From: Nitzschia sp. DOCU1
Lineage: Eukaryota; Bacillariophyta; Bacillariophyceae; Bacillariales; Bacillariaceae
Assembly: GCA_951394045.1 (NCBI GenBank)
Contig: OX595986.1
Location: 2,075,534 to 2,139,533 of the forward strand
DNA length: 64,000 bases
Direction: 5' to 3'
Positions 39,695-50,493 of the stretch are shown here, piece after piece; within the stretch, counting starts at the first letter, position 1, and each line of letters opens with the position of its first letter. The position numbers and the translations under genes were made by a program. The notes below the pieces were generated by a model. The model made no database searches. It worked only from the letters and a program-made list of their open reading frames with translations, and had not been told where the DNA came from.

Positions 39695-40252
39695 ATGCAA
39701 CTGGTACTACCCAAAAGTTTGATTGGGCAATTCTATTTCCTGGCCTTGTGCCAGGGATTCACCCAGCCAACGGTAACCGTCCATTGCGAGAGACATTTTA
39801 GCGTTCCCGTTCTTCAAGTTACCCAAATGTGTCCAGAGCTTTCGCTTACCCCAAGGCCAGGCAGAGATATCGCAGTTCTATCAAGTGGCTGATTCTGGGG
39901 ACCTCAAAGCAAGTTCAGGGCGGTCTATGGGGTTGAGAGATGTGTCGTTGGCTATACTGGAGGACAGGAGGCAGATCCAACTTATACTCAGATCAAAGAC
40001 CACACCGAGGGCTACCTCGTTGAGTTCAATATCAATTTGATCTCGTATGAACAAATCCTCGAAAAATGGAAGGTCCTCAGCACGCCCTACCCATCCGATC
40101 GACAGTACAGAACTGCAATATTCTTTACTAACCGGGAACAGGAAAGAGTTGCCCGTTCTGTTGCTGGTGACATGGAGCACGTCGATATCGAGCCTGTGAC
40201 CAAGTTTTACATGGCCGAAACGAGGCACCAGAATTTCCTTGATAGACTATAG
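39695..40252 (+). CDS. MSRA: Methionine sulfoxide reductase A, selenocysteine-containing (in-frame TGA 39890-39892), 185 aa
   Basis: Repairs methionine-S-sulfoxide. From ATG 39695 the frame reads 65 codons to RDIAVLSSG, then TGA, then continues without a stop for 119 codons. MsrA begins with GCFWG; here the reading is G-TGA-FWGPQSKFRAVYGV, so the TGA stands exactly at the catalytic Cys (residue 66). Downstream: VVGYTGGQEADPTYTQIK, HTEGYLVEFN (catalytic Glu), DRQYRTAIFF and IEPVTKFYMAETRHQNFL, all MsrA-like. Absence of any frameshift or other stop argues for selenocysteine rather than decay. A SECIS-like hairpin lies at 40288-40344. No C-terminal resolving Cys is seen. The first about 50 residues are of unclear function; an upstream exon cannot be excluded. 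Confidence 0.82.
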
Positions 40253-40287
40253 TGTAATGACATTGGTTCCTTTCCCCGAGGAAGATG

Positions 40288-40344
40288 TCCAGAATGACGG
40301 AGAGTCGCTACTTTGTTGAGCGGCGATCCTGATCACGGACTGGA
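40288..40344 (+). promoter_or_regulatory. Candidate SECIS element in the MsrA 3' UTR
   Basis: Hairpin beginning 36 nt after the stop. Helix I is TCCAG (40288-40292) with CTGGA (40340-40344). The core has ATGA (40294-40297) on the 5' side and TGAT (40330-40333) on the 3' side, the SECIS quartet pattern. Helix II is GGA/TCC, a GA/GA step, then GTCGCT/AGCGGC. The apical loop is ACTTTGTTG. The usual unpaired AA (or CC) of the apical loop is missing, which is the main weakness. Confidence 0.45.
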
Positions 40345-40482
40345 AGAAGAAAACTAATCGAATAGAGACAAAAAATGAATTCCCGCATCCTGCTACCATG
40401 TTTACTAGAAGAATTCGAATAATCGCGCGAAAGGCGCCTTCAGAATGCAAATATGGCCTTCGGCGCAACGATTGGCAAACCT

Positions 40483-43047
40483 CTAGGCCAAGTACTAGAA
40501 GAACAGAGACGATGACGACATGTTAGACGAAAGTTCACTTCAACGCCTGAATCAACCTGTTCGTCTCGATTCACTTACGTTGTAAACTTGGGCGTTTTCG
40601 GCGCTCCTTTCGAGGTACTCGCGGTCTATAAGGGCTTCGATACGTTTCTTCACAACACGGGGGTTTGGGTTGAAAAATGCAAGCTGCGCCAACACCTCGG
40701 AGAGCAGTTGCTGGTGTTTCAAAGTCTTTCGTGCCTTCATGATGCGAACAATGGCAGCCTCAATTGCAATCGATCTGTCTTCCTCGACACGCTTGGTATT
40801 AAATGTGGAATCGAGCGACGCCATCGGGATTCGAATCTTTCTCATATTACAAGAAAATTTCACGTTTGCGGTAAACGAATCAGTTGTATTGATTTTGTTT
40901 CCCGCCGGACTCTTATTCACGACCTTGAATTTTCCGCATGACAGCGAGTGCATAAGCGGTTTGAGGATGCCCTCCTCCAGGCTCAAAGTACGGGACAATT
41001 CCTCAAATGTCATAGTTACACCACAATTAAGTGCATTCAAGGCAATAGCCTGTAGCGTTGAGACTTGAAAGTCGTAAGACTTCTTCCCGTAAACACCGCG
41101 AACAGTGGCGTTCCCCTGAGAGAACATCCATGTGAGTTTTCGCTTCTGGTGCTTCTTGTCGTGCCACTCTTTGAAAACGGTCATGCACTTTGACATTTCC
41201 GGTGTCAAGGCTACTTCGGGACTCTTGTAGGTGGGCCAGAAGCCAGTTGTGAGGACTTGTACGCTGAAATCCAACTTTGTATCCACGTTCCGCATTCGCT
41301 GCTCGAATTCAGAGCGCTGCTCATTTCCTACTGCAAGGTCTGCGAGCATACCTTCCATCTTTGATGTAAATTGAGTTCCGCACTGCATCTTGAGCTTTGC
41401 AATCATGAGCTTCTCTGCGTCGTCGCTTGTAGATCTCTGGTTCAGCAACCGCTTGGCCAATTGATTTCGGTAAATTTCGGCAAACATATCCTTGTCAGTC
41501 AAGTACGAGAAAAGCTGCACAATCTTGTCGAGACTCTCTTCAACCTCTGCCTCACTAAGCTTCTCGCCCCCGCTCTTCAAAATTCTGTCGCAGAAAGTTG
41601 ACATGAGCTCAGCGTTGGTGAACTGTCCGACGTTCTTGTTAACAATCTCTACAAAGGCGTCCTTCAGCGCCTTTTGGAACAAGGAATGACCCGAGAAATC
41701 CTTCTTGACCACCCCCAGATACTTTTCATGTAGAGTGATGAGCGCTTTGACAAACTTTGGATCATCATTTTTGTCCTTTTCTCCGCCATCAAGGCGCGCT
41801 TGGCGCCGATTGATTATATCGTCGCCCATCGACGCGATGAAGTTCTCCAAAATTGACGCCATCGGATTCAAACCATTTTCTAGGCGCTGGAAAAGACGGA
41901 ACATTCGCTGGAGGTCTTCAGATTTGTCATTCTGCAAAAGCGCTCGGCACCCAGATGACTCTTTTTCCAAGAGGACCATTTCCACCTTCTCTAGAATCTC
42001 CTCCTCGACCACCTTGAGGATTCTTACCTCGGAAGATGAGTTTAGGTAGTCTGCAACGCGATTGCGCTCCTCGTTCAAGGCTTCTTCGGCCTTGATGAGG
42101 TAGTCTGGAGTGGAGTCGTTAATCCAGTCTTCGCGCTTTTTGGCGTAGTACTCTCGAGTGGAGGACAAAAGCGGGTCTTCTAAATCCGTATTGTAGGCAT
42201 CCAATGACCCCATGCCCATGCTCTCGTAAAGCTCGACGATACTCTTGATAAGACTTTTGTCGATGATTTTCCCTTCTCTCTCTTCGTTGATGAGGCCGAG
42301 AATGGCAGTGGTGGTGTCACTTTTCATCTCGTCGTACACATGAGTCCGGAAGCATCGGAGGCCCGCCTGCGACAGCGTCGGTAGGCTGTGATGCTTGACG
42401 TAGTATCGATCGAGGTACGTAAAGAACTTCTTCAGCCACTTGTTCATAATCTGGTGGTTGGTCCACCGGTGATTCAGCTCCGTCAAAAGGACCGTTCCTC
42501 CCTGTCCCGTTTTGTCTCGAAGGGCAGGCAGAACCTTCGAAGTCAAGTAGCGCTCAATGGTTTCCCCGTGTCTCTGGTAGAGCTCACGAGACCAGTTGTA
42601 GGGCGAGCGCTGTGTACACATATCGTAGCATATTCTGGAAGCAAGAAAGCGCAGGAAATTAGCGTCGAAAGCAAGGAGAATCTCGGCCATCGTGCAACCG
42701 CGACAAGACTCACGTGTAAATCGCAACATATTCGCGTGGACCAAACATGCTGGATTGACCAGAGTCAATCCCGCCATTCAACAAGTCTTCAAGCTTGTCA
42801 ATCGCCTGGACCACAGCAAATCAGCATGGTGTTAGCAGAGCCAGAGTGGAAAGAATCACTATCATGATGACTCCGAGAAAGACTGTTGGGCTGTAGCTCG
42901 TCGCGCGAGCTCGACGCTGCGGAGGAATGACGGGCGAAATTGACCACGCCTGGAAAACACAACGTTTCTGCTCACCTTGGCTTTGATTTCTTGGTTCCAT
43001 CCTTCCTCCAGAGGAATAATTCGTTGATTGCTTGCAGCTGCTGCCAT
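40483..43047 (-). CDS. CUL1: Cullin-1-type ubiquitin ligase scaffold, 743 aa, 4 exons
   Basis: Scaffold of SCF-type ubiquitin ligases. Exons (coding order): 42976-43047, 42714-42805, 40579-42634 and 40483-40494; introns 170, 79 and 84 bp. Exon 1 gives MAAAASNQRIIPLEEGWNQE, like the DLEQGW start of plant CUL1; exon 2 AIDKLEDLLNGG...YVAIYT joins to ICYDMCTQRSPYN. The cullin body and homology region are complete (LAKRLLNQRSTSDDAEKLMI; LDFSVQVLTTGFWP). The neddylation Lys lies in IVRIMKARKTLKHQQLL. Exon 4 is 12 bp: after donor GTAAGT and acceptor TTCTAG it reads TAC TTG GCC TAG, giving the universal C-terminal YLA. Without it the protein would end in SESRRTG. Very confident. Confidence 0.93.
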
Positions 43048-44645
43048 TGTCAGTTCATGAAAATGGGTCTCAATGGAATGGAACGTGAAAGTAATTTGGA
43101 GCTTTCCGTTTGTGTGGGTCTCGCCGCCGCTGCGATCGCGAGATCGTTGAAACCCGCCCGCCATCCCACGAGAGTCCGTCCTTCGACTCAAATAACAAAT
43201 CGAACGAGTCAACCTGCATCGACTCTCCTTTCGGCTCGCAAATGTGTGGAGTGATATCTGATGTCGACTATCATACAGTATTCCTCTGAACATTTTCTCC
43301 CAGCCAGGTAAACGAGTATATAGTTTGTGTACTAGTTATCAGTAGTAATTGTAGTAATGTACTACGCACAGTGAAAGCAGCATAGAGTGCTCACTATCCA
43401 GGTAGCAACTACCTTCACGATCGAAGTACTAAGGAGCGCAAAGGGTTAGGAAAACTTCCTCAGAACGCACGGAGTATTGTAGCGCCTATGCATGGATAGC
43501 GAAGGTCCTCCTGTGAACACTCATAACCAACAAATTAAGCCGGCATAAAAGGTGTTTTGATACTGGTCGTTAGTTTAGACGAGCTCAGGCTACAGCGAGG
43601 GATGGTTCATTTACATAATGGCATCCAGGGACCGGCGCCAATAGACTTTTAGGGATCCAGACTCCTCCACATACAAGCATGAAGACGCCAATTTGAATTT
43701 GTCACACTTTGCAAAAGTTTCGTCCACGTGGCCTGCTCGCAGCAGGGTTGAGGACACCGAACATCAAACGACTGTTTTGATGTCATTATTCACTTGGAGC
43801 AACTTGTTCAACCCAAACTTAATGCCTAGCATCAGAACGATCCTTATTCGTCTAGTTCCATGTTGCCTTGCCACCTCGAATCGCACTCAATAATCCATTT
43901 CAGAATTCCATTTCGTTGAAGCTGATGTTGTTCCCGATCTTTCCTTTCACAGCCGATACATCAAGTTGGATACCTTTGTGTCCAAGATTATTTGGAGCCT
44001 CCAGAGGTTTTGAAAATTGCATTGAATCCTCAAGGGTTAGACGACGCCAGATCCAGATCCAATTCGCAGCCGTGAAAATGAACTTGGCGTCGTTGATAAC
44101 ACAGTCGAACCATTTCTCCTCCAGTCAGTGCTCACTGGATCACCACCAGGAGGATCCAACATGCTCACTGACTTTTTTACGAATTGAACTTGGGACTATC
44201 TCCCCATCGCAGTGTCATGGGGAGTGTCATCGTAGGATTGTACTTTGTGGTGTCGGAAGAAATGCGACGATTCGATTCGATTCAAACTGCTTTCGCCGAA
44301 TTTGTTTCGAAAGATATCGAGCAGCTGCCTTCGCTCGTTTTCGCGCCATCGAGTACGGCAAATCTACTTACGACGAAATGGGTGACGTCACAATGACTCT
44401 TGCGCACACTTTGATTTGCCGAGAAAACAACAGAATTCGACCGGCCCCTTCGATTGATGATGATGATGCAGTTCTGATCCGAAACCTTCTGCCGGCTGCC
44501 ACCAGCTTCGTCGTCCTGGATCGGCGGCGGCGACGACCGAAAAAAGCTAGAATCCGCTTCCGTCATTTATTTTGCCAGAAGCACACGGAAAGTCATTAAT
44601 ATCACGACAACACTTGGTGTCAGGCTCTCTCGACTAGAAAGCAGG
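43048..44645. other. Intergenic, 1.6 kb
   Basis: Head-to-head region between cullin and a plastid protein gene. The longest frame (43868-44599, +) is Arg/Cys/His-rich with no recognisable domain and its codon use looks random, so it is not called. No clear repeat. Confidence 0.5.
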
Positions 44646-46219
44646 ATGAAGTTCTCGGCCACCCTTGCGTGTCTCATGTTATCGGCAGTCGGTCTCAATG
44701 CCTTTGCCCCACTTCCCGCCTTCACGTCGTCTCGTGTCACGTCAGCGGTTTCCCCGCAGACTGTCTTGCACATTTCGTCATGGGGAACCAAGGGAGGAGC
44801 CAAATCGGCAGAAGATATGGACAGTAAGAACATTGAAAAGAACATTCAAGCTTACTTGAAGTCTCCCGACTCGGTCGAGGCTCGCAGCAACATCGACGGC
44901 ACGGTAATGGTCAGTGGACTGGTCAAATCAAAGGAGCGAACCGATCAATTCATTTTCGATCTGCTCAACCACGAAGAGTCTGCGTTCGAGTTCACTAAGA
45001 TTGTCGCCTTTGTCGACGACGTCAGCTTTGCAAAGAAGCGCCTCCTCAGTCGTTCAGCCCGCTATACTGGGCTGCTAAATAAGCTTGACTTTGCTCAGGC
45101 ATCGAGTGCAGGGAGCCTCCCGACGAAGGAACAACTCGAGGGAGTCAAGAGCTGGGTGGCGTATTTTGACCAAGGGGACTTGCTTGCAAGTGTGCAAGAA
45201 GTCGCCGCTGTTGCCAAGGAGGCCTCGTCGGTGGAGAATGTTGCCATCTTGTTGGCCAATGCCGTGGACCTAGATTCGGCTGCAGCTTCAAGCGCGGTTC
45301 AAGCTCTCAAAGACTCCGGCAAGAAATACACCCTTGTAGCCGTGGGAAAGCTCGAGGACCATGCAGAAGGAAAGATTCCCTACTCCTTCAAGGATCTGGA
45401 CTCGGCCGAAGGGGTCTTGCCATCCGATGCCATTTTCTCCAGAGATGAGGCCATGCGGATGATTACTGAGTGTTTGCAATTGGAATGCGGTGTCGATAGA
45501 GCATTGGCGTTTTCGGAAGTCTACGACGTCAATGCAACAGAAGCTAAATTGGTGAAGGGCTTGCGAGAAGCTGGGTACGCCCGCCCTCAAGAAATCGATC
45601 ATATGCTGCGCGATGGTCCAGCTGTAAGTCTCTTGCGTCGTGTCTTTTTCGAATTTCCGATTCCCCTTGAACTCTAACAACACTTCTTTGGCCGCATACA
45701 TTTCAGAAATACCAAGCAGCCATTGATGAGTTCCGTGAAAAGAATCCCAACTACAAAGATGGCTACTACACCACAGAAGCGTGGTGGTTGGATGAGAAAT
45801 TCCAGGCATCAGTAAAGAGATCTTCAGCGAAGGCAGAGAAAGAAATCCAGCAGGTGTCAGATGCGCGCGCTGAAAAGATCAAAGAGATTGCATTGGAATG
45901 GACGAAACGCGAGTTTTATCGTCAATCCCTTGCGGGTAGTCTGGCGGAAGGTATGACTGAAGAGGCCTTTACTGAGAGTGTCTGGGACAGGGCTATGAAA
46001 GAAGGCGAGCTCAAGTACCGTCAGATGAATGGAGAAGTTGTTGATACCGAGGCAGAGCTAGCGGACTTCAAATCTAAGCAAGAGCGCAAAAAGGAGGCCA
46101 TGCTGAAGCAAGCCAAGGAGGATTTGAAATCCATATTGCAAGCGGATGGCTTGGATGGTGCAGATTTGGATGCAAAGCTTGATGCTCTTGAGGCCAAGGA
46201 CGACAACACAGAAGACTGA
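44646..46219 (+). CDS. Plastid-targeted protein of unknown function, 496 aa, 2 exons
   Basis: Exons 44646-45623 and 45707-46219; an 83-bp phase-0 intron (GTAAGT...TTTCAG). The N-terminus is a signal peptide (MKFSATLACLMLSAVGL) with NAFAPL at 18-23, a textbook diatom plastid motif, then a Ser/Thr-rich transit segment. The mature part is soluble and helical. It includes SWVAYFDQGDLLASVQEVAAV, an acidic middle, and a C-terminal 150 residues rich in Lys, Glu and Ala that should form coiled coil (QERKKEAMLKQAKEDLKSIL). No catalytic motif recognised. The stromal location is a good inference; the job is unknown. Confidence 0.75.
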
Positions 46220-46861
46220 ATATATCAAATATGCGGTTAAGAATAAATAATCACATGGTGCCTGGACCATGCAGCTAGAACACTGTCTTTGGTGTGGGTG
46301 TTTGCAGTCCCGAGCGCCATTTTGCAGCACAATTCAAAAATAATCCTACACATTATCAGATATACTACTAATCGCTCATCTATCTCGATGGAAGCCCATG
46401 TGGCAAACTGATTTGAATTCTAACTTCATCACCTAGCTATGCAAGCACGTGACGGACCCGAGCCATGATAGTGTACCTGGTACTGCCGGTACCAGGCAGT
46501 CCTTGAATTAACGGGGTGTACGATAATAGTATCGCTGTATGTAAATCACATAGGTACATATATACCCGCTAAGCTTTGCCATGACCGTCGAGCCAGCGAG
46601 GTCTACGAGTCAGTCCGTCGTTCTTGGTACAAGAGATTCCACACGGCAACGTTTGACAACGCTGGATCTTGGATTTACGGTACGAGTGCCCGAAGCTAGC
46701 TCTAGCTCTAGAGAGTGTACGGACGGGAGGTAGCATGCATAGATAGAAATATTTCCCCAGTCATATTCTACGAGGCTACAATAAACCTGTTGCAATAAAA
46801 GCACCTAACCCCTCCAGAACATTTTTCTAACAGCGACAAAGTCGAAGAGATATTTTCCACA
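46220..46861. other. Intergenic, 642 bp, with a short perfect hairpin
   Basis: Between two plus-strand genes. Contains CCTGGTAC-TGCCG-GTACCAGG at 46476-46496 (8-bp arms, 5-nt loop), overlapping a copy of TACCTGGTA at 46474-46482. No gene seen. Confidence 0.5.
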
Positions 46862-47620
46862 ATGGCGGACATGGTGCGTATAGAGTGACACTCATTCAAA
46901 ATGTTTTGTTGATCTGCTGTCTTGAGTTATCGAATTCCTCGCTGGCGATGACTCATTGAAGCCCTTCTCTACGTACCAAACGTTACTCAGATGTACTTTA
47001 TGGGCCAAAACAAGAAGAAGTAAGTGAGGAATTGTGATCAAGGAGAAAAATTGGGCATATGGTCCTATCGATGACAGACAGGCCTTCAAGAAGTGACCCG
47101 CAAGCATTCGGAGGTAATGGACATATACCCAGTGAAGGGCACCCGTCGAGCTCAAAGCCCGAAGGCTTCCAATGAGCTCTGCAAAGATATTTAGGATAAC
47201 TTTGAAACAACTTCCGGGATGGATTTCGGCGCCAGTAACGACGGCAAAATATGTAGCTCTCTTTTCGAGACACAGTCGCAATAAACTGATACTTACACAA
47301 ACCGTGTTCGTTCTCTCTCCTGATGGCGGCGTCACAGGGAAGAAGTGAAAAAGAAAGAGAGAGCCGAGAAAGAGAAGCTCAAGGATGTATGTATGGCCAG
47401 ATAAATGCTCGTATTGCTCTTTCTGGCGACTAAACATAGCGTGCTTTCACCTCAGGTTAACATGGCCGCACCGTCGTTTGATCGGAAAATTTTGAACGAC
47501 CAGCACCAACGAGAAAAAGATGCGAAGGCAAAGGAACGAGCTCAGCCAGCGGAGAACGCGAAGTTTGATATGGCTAATGCGCTATTCGGTGGCGTCAAAG
47601 GAGATGGAGGAGACGAATAG
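46862..47620 (+). CDS. Small charged protein, 84 aa, 4 exons (hand-joined model)
   Basis: Not recognised. Exons: 46862-46873 (MADM only), 46991-47019, 47338-47386 and 47456-47620. Introns are 117, 318 and 69 bp with donors GTGCGT, GTAAGT and GTATGT and acceptors CTCAG, CACAG and CTCAG; phases agree. The product starts MADMMYFMGQNKKKEEV, has a Lys/Glu-rich helix (KKKERAEKEKLKD), then MAAPSFDRKILNDQHQ and ends ALFGGVKGDGGDE. Only the last exon is visible to a simple frame search. The consistent phases and compositional flow across three junctions support it. The function is unknown; it could be a small subunit of a larger complex. Confidence 0.6.
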
Positions 47621-47796
47621 ATTGATATTCTTGCATCCCATCGTCTTCTGAACGGAGAAGAATTCTTATTGCGAAATATCTGTCGGATGCACTACATCCC
47701 ACGCCATAATGATTCAGAGGGCCATTGGGATGTGTGGGGCTCGCTAATTAATTTGTGTTGGTTTCGCACCATTATTGCTTGTGTCGTGTCGATTCA

Positions 47797-50493
47797 CTAT
47801 GGAGCGACGCGCGTTGTTTGTCTCGTTTTTGTTCGTCCAACGTTTCTCCTCCACTTCGAAGGTATCTGCTCGAAATCCACTTTGCCCTCGGCAGAAAGCA
47901 GCTTCGGTCCGATGAGTCTGTGTAGTTGGACTTCGCTTAGCGAGGATTGCACTTGTCGTAGGAAAAGATCGGAGACGTGTCCTTCCTCTGCGCATTTTTT
48001 GAAAATCGACTGGATGGCTGATGCACGCGTGTCGTCCGGGGGCAGGAGATTTCTCAGAGCTGTCACTACGGTTGAGAAACTGACCTCGTTGGCCCCTTCC
48101 GGGACCCTTTCAAGCAATTCTTTGTATGTCTCGATCGCAATTCGTAGCGCTTGACGTTTCTCCAGCGAATCCTTCTCGCAGAATGCACAGCTGTTTATGA
48201 CCGCGGTATAGCAATGTGTGTTGGGCGAGGCAGAGATGATGCCAGCATTGTTTAGGTCAATCATCCTGTTGAGAACCCCCTTTGCTCGCGCTGCTTTGCC
48301 AAACTTCCGAGACCGAGCCCAAGCAGAGATCACTAAACAGGTCAAAGTCATGACACGATGTTAGAGCGATAAAATTTCCGCATTTCGGGGGAATCAGTAA
48401 TACGTACCAGAATTGAAAGTATACTCGTTCGGTTGTAATGAGTCGTCGCCTTCTTCCTCATAGATACCCAATAACCAGGTGAGCAAGTCCTCGGCTCGCT
48501 CCCCGGCGTTTGGTTCACCAGACTTTTGCCAACTGTCGATCACGGCAGTGACCAGCCGTGTGTTCGGTAGAACATCAATGAAGCCCGATTTAAAGTCTTT
48601 GTACATTTCAAACAATTTTTCTTCAGCTTTCTCCGCCGACCTTGGGTGGTCTGAACGTACGATGCAGTTGATTAGCGTAACGTAACTGACAAGATTGGGC
48701 CGGGCGTCGTCGTTTCCAGATTTGTACATAGATCTCATCCTCTCAAATGTACACAACGCTTTGTCCACCGCGCGGGGGCCACCACATTTTGCCCAGCTGA
48801 TTCATATTCCAGAAAATAGAGATGAGTGACTGATTACAAAAGGTAAGAATGGCGAAGCGATACATACCCGTTCATGAGAGTGGTGTACGAAACAACATTC
48901 GGCGTTGTGCCTTCCGCGCCGCCGCCGTAGTACGCCTTCTCCATCTCCAACAAAATCTTATCCGCCTTTTCAACCTTGCCACACCTAGTCCATGCATTTA
49001 TCACTTCGATGGGCGGTCTGTCAGAATCGAAGGTAACATCATGTGCCAATGGATGCTCACGTACCAGCGTTTAGGGTCGCCACAGTCGGCACCAAGTTAG
49101 TCTTGTGCATGTCATCTAGAAGAGCCTCGGCGCGTTCTGCTGACTTTTCGTCCCCTCGATCAGCATGCAGCGCTATCATTGTGCAGTAGCTGAATGCATC
49201 GGCAAAGCCGAGAGACTTCATCTCGTCGAATATACTTTCCGCATGTGCTAGACCTTCATCGTTTCCTCTAACCTTCCAAGCCTTCAAGACCGTGTTGTAT
49301 GTTAGTTGTGTAGCCATGCCACCTTTTTCCAGCCTTTTCAACATTTCCTCTGCTTTCTCTGCCGAACCGAGAGAATTCCTTGAAGCATATGCATCCAAAA
49401 CAATTGAACTGAGGTATGAATCAGAGCCAAAGCCAAGCATCTCTGCTTCAGCCCAAAGTTCCTCAATTTGTTCAATCGATGCACCACCACGAGCCATAGC
49501 ACTTAGAGCTGATGAGAAAGTCATTGCATCTGGGGTAAGGTCGACTTCACCAGCTTTGCTTCTTTCAATTAGAGTCGAAAGAATTTCTTGTGCTCGAATG
49601 CCCTTGCCCGGCTCATTCGATCTGGACCACGCATCAATTATCGTATTGTAGGAATACAGATCAGGAGCCAAATTGTCAGTCCTTTGTACTCGGCAAAGAC
49701 TTATCATTCTCGCCAACAGCTCTTCGCCGTGTCGAGCTTGACCCAACTTGGCATACCCTGCCAATATGACGTTGTAGTCAACGATGGTGGGATTGACATC
49801 CGAGCTTGACTCCATGGAATGTAATATCTCAACAGCGCTTTTCATGTCTCCCTTTCTGGTGTACGCGCGCATCATTGCGTTGTAGGTAGCACGTGTTGGC
49901 GAAAGCGATTTGTCCTTCTTTCCGCGTTCCTCCATTCTCGAAAGGATTCCTTCGGCCTTTTCTGAGTTACCTGTTTTTCCAAACATGTCCAACGCCACCG
50001 TATAGCACTTATACATATCTCGCGGCGCGGAGTTTCCTGCTTCCAATTCGGCTTCGAGACGAGCTAGGAGCTTTTCTACTCGAGAGAATCCCCCTGGAGT
50101 CGAATTTTTGGCCCAAAACCTCATGACGGGGAAGAAACTATCCAAATCGTCTTCTGATAGTGTCCCATGTGGCCCCGAACCATAAAATAGGGCGCTGGTA
50201 GCTTCCAAAATTTGTTCATTTTCACAAGATGCATCGCCCCAACCCGATTTTACGAAATGTGGAATGCGAATATTTTTGGAATTGGCACAACCTTGTCTGA
50301 TCAGGAAAGTTTGAGTGGTGAACCCAGATATACAGACCGGCAGGAAAATCAGAAGAGCAGTACGTCTCATTTGTCCAGGTTCCACTTTCAACTTCGCTGC
50401 TTTAATAGTAGAAACGGTAGGGGTGCTTGCACTGCGACTGCTGTCTGATCCTCCTCCACCTGTAGCAATTTTTTTTGAAAGAGCAAAAAACAT
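47797..50493 (-). CDS. Pentatricopeptide-repeat (PPR) protein, probably plastid, 829 aa (788 from Met42), 4 exons
   Basis: Organellar RNA-binding protein family. Exons (coding order): 49065-50493, 48868-49003, 48408-48796 and 47797-48332; introns 61, 71 and 75 bp. Correct joins restore PPR helices: TLNAVINAWTRCGKVEKAD, LMNGWAKCGGPRAVDKAL and FNSVISAWARSRKFGKAA. Many 35-residue repeats are visible (TYNAMMRAYTRKGDMKSAVE; SYNTIIDAWSRSNEPGKG). The frame starts at ATG 50493, but Met42 (50370) begins a signal peptide (RRTALLIFLPVCISGFTT) with an SGF motif, so plastid import from that start is likely. The C-terminal part is non-repeat and basic. No SMR, DYW or other editing domain seen. The RNA target is unknown. 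Confidence 0.85.

Noticed and set aside
39890..39892. TGA read as a genuine stop, making MsrA a pseudogene or two genes
   Set aside because: It falls exactly at the catalytic Cys, the frame on the other side is intact and MsrA-like for 119 codons, and there is no other lesion. Selenocysteine is the simpler reading.
40257..40297. Alternative SECIS using ATGA at 40257
   Set aside because: It forms TTCCT/AGGAA pairing with a CCCC loop, but the core is asymmetric and no helix I forms below it. The hairpin at 40288-40344 is better.
42862..43293. 143-codon minus-strand frame over cullin exon 1
   Set aside because: Out of frame with the clear cullin exon (MAAAASNQRIIPLEEGW); the cullin reading explains the sequence.
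43868..44599. 243-codon open frame on the plus strand
   Set aside because: Rich in Arg, Cys, His and Ser with no domain, no targeting signal and no splice partner; the opposite strand is similarly open. It looks like chance frame in intergenic DNA.
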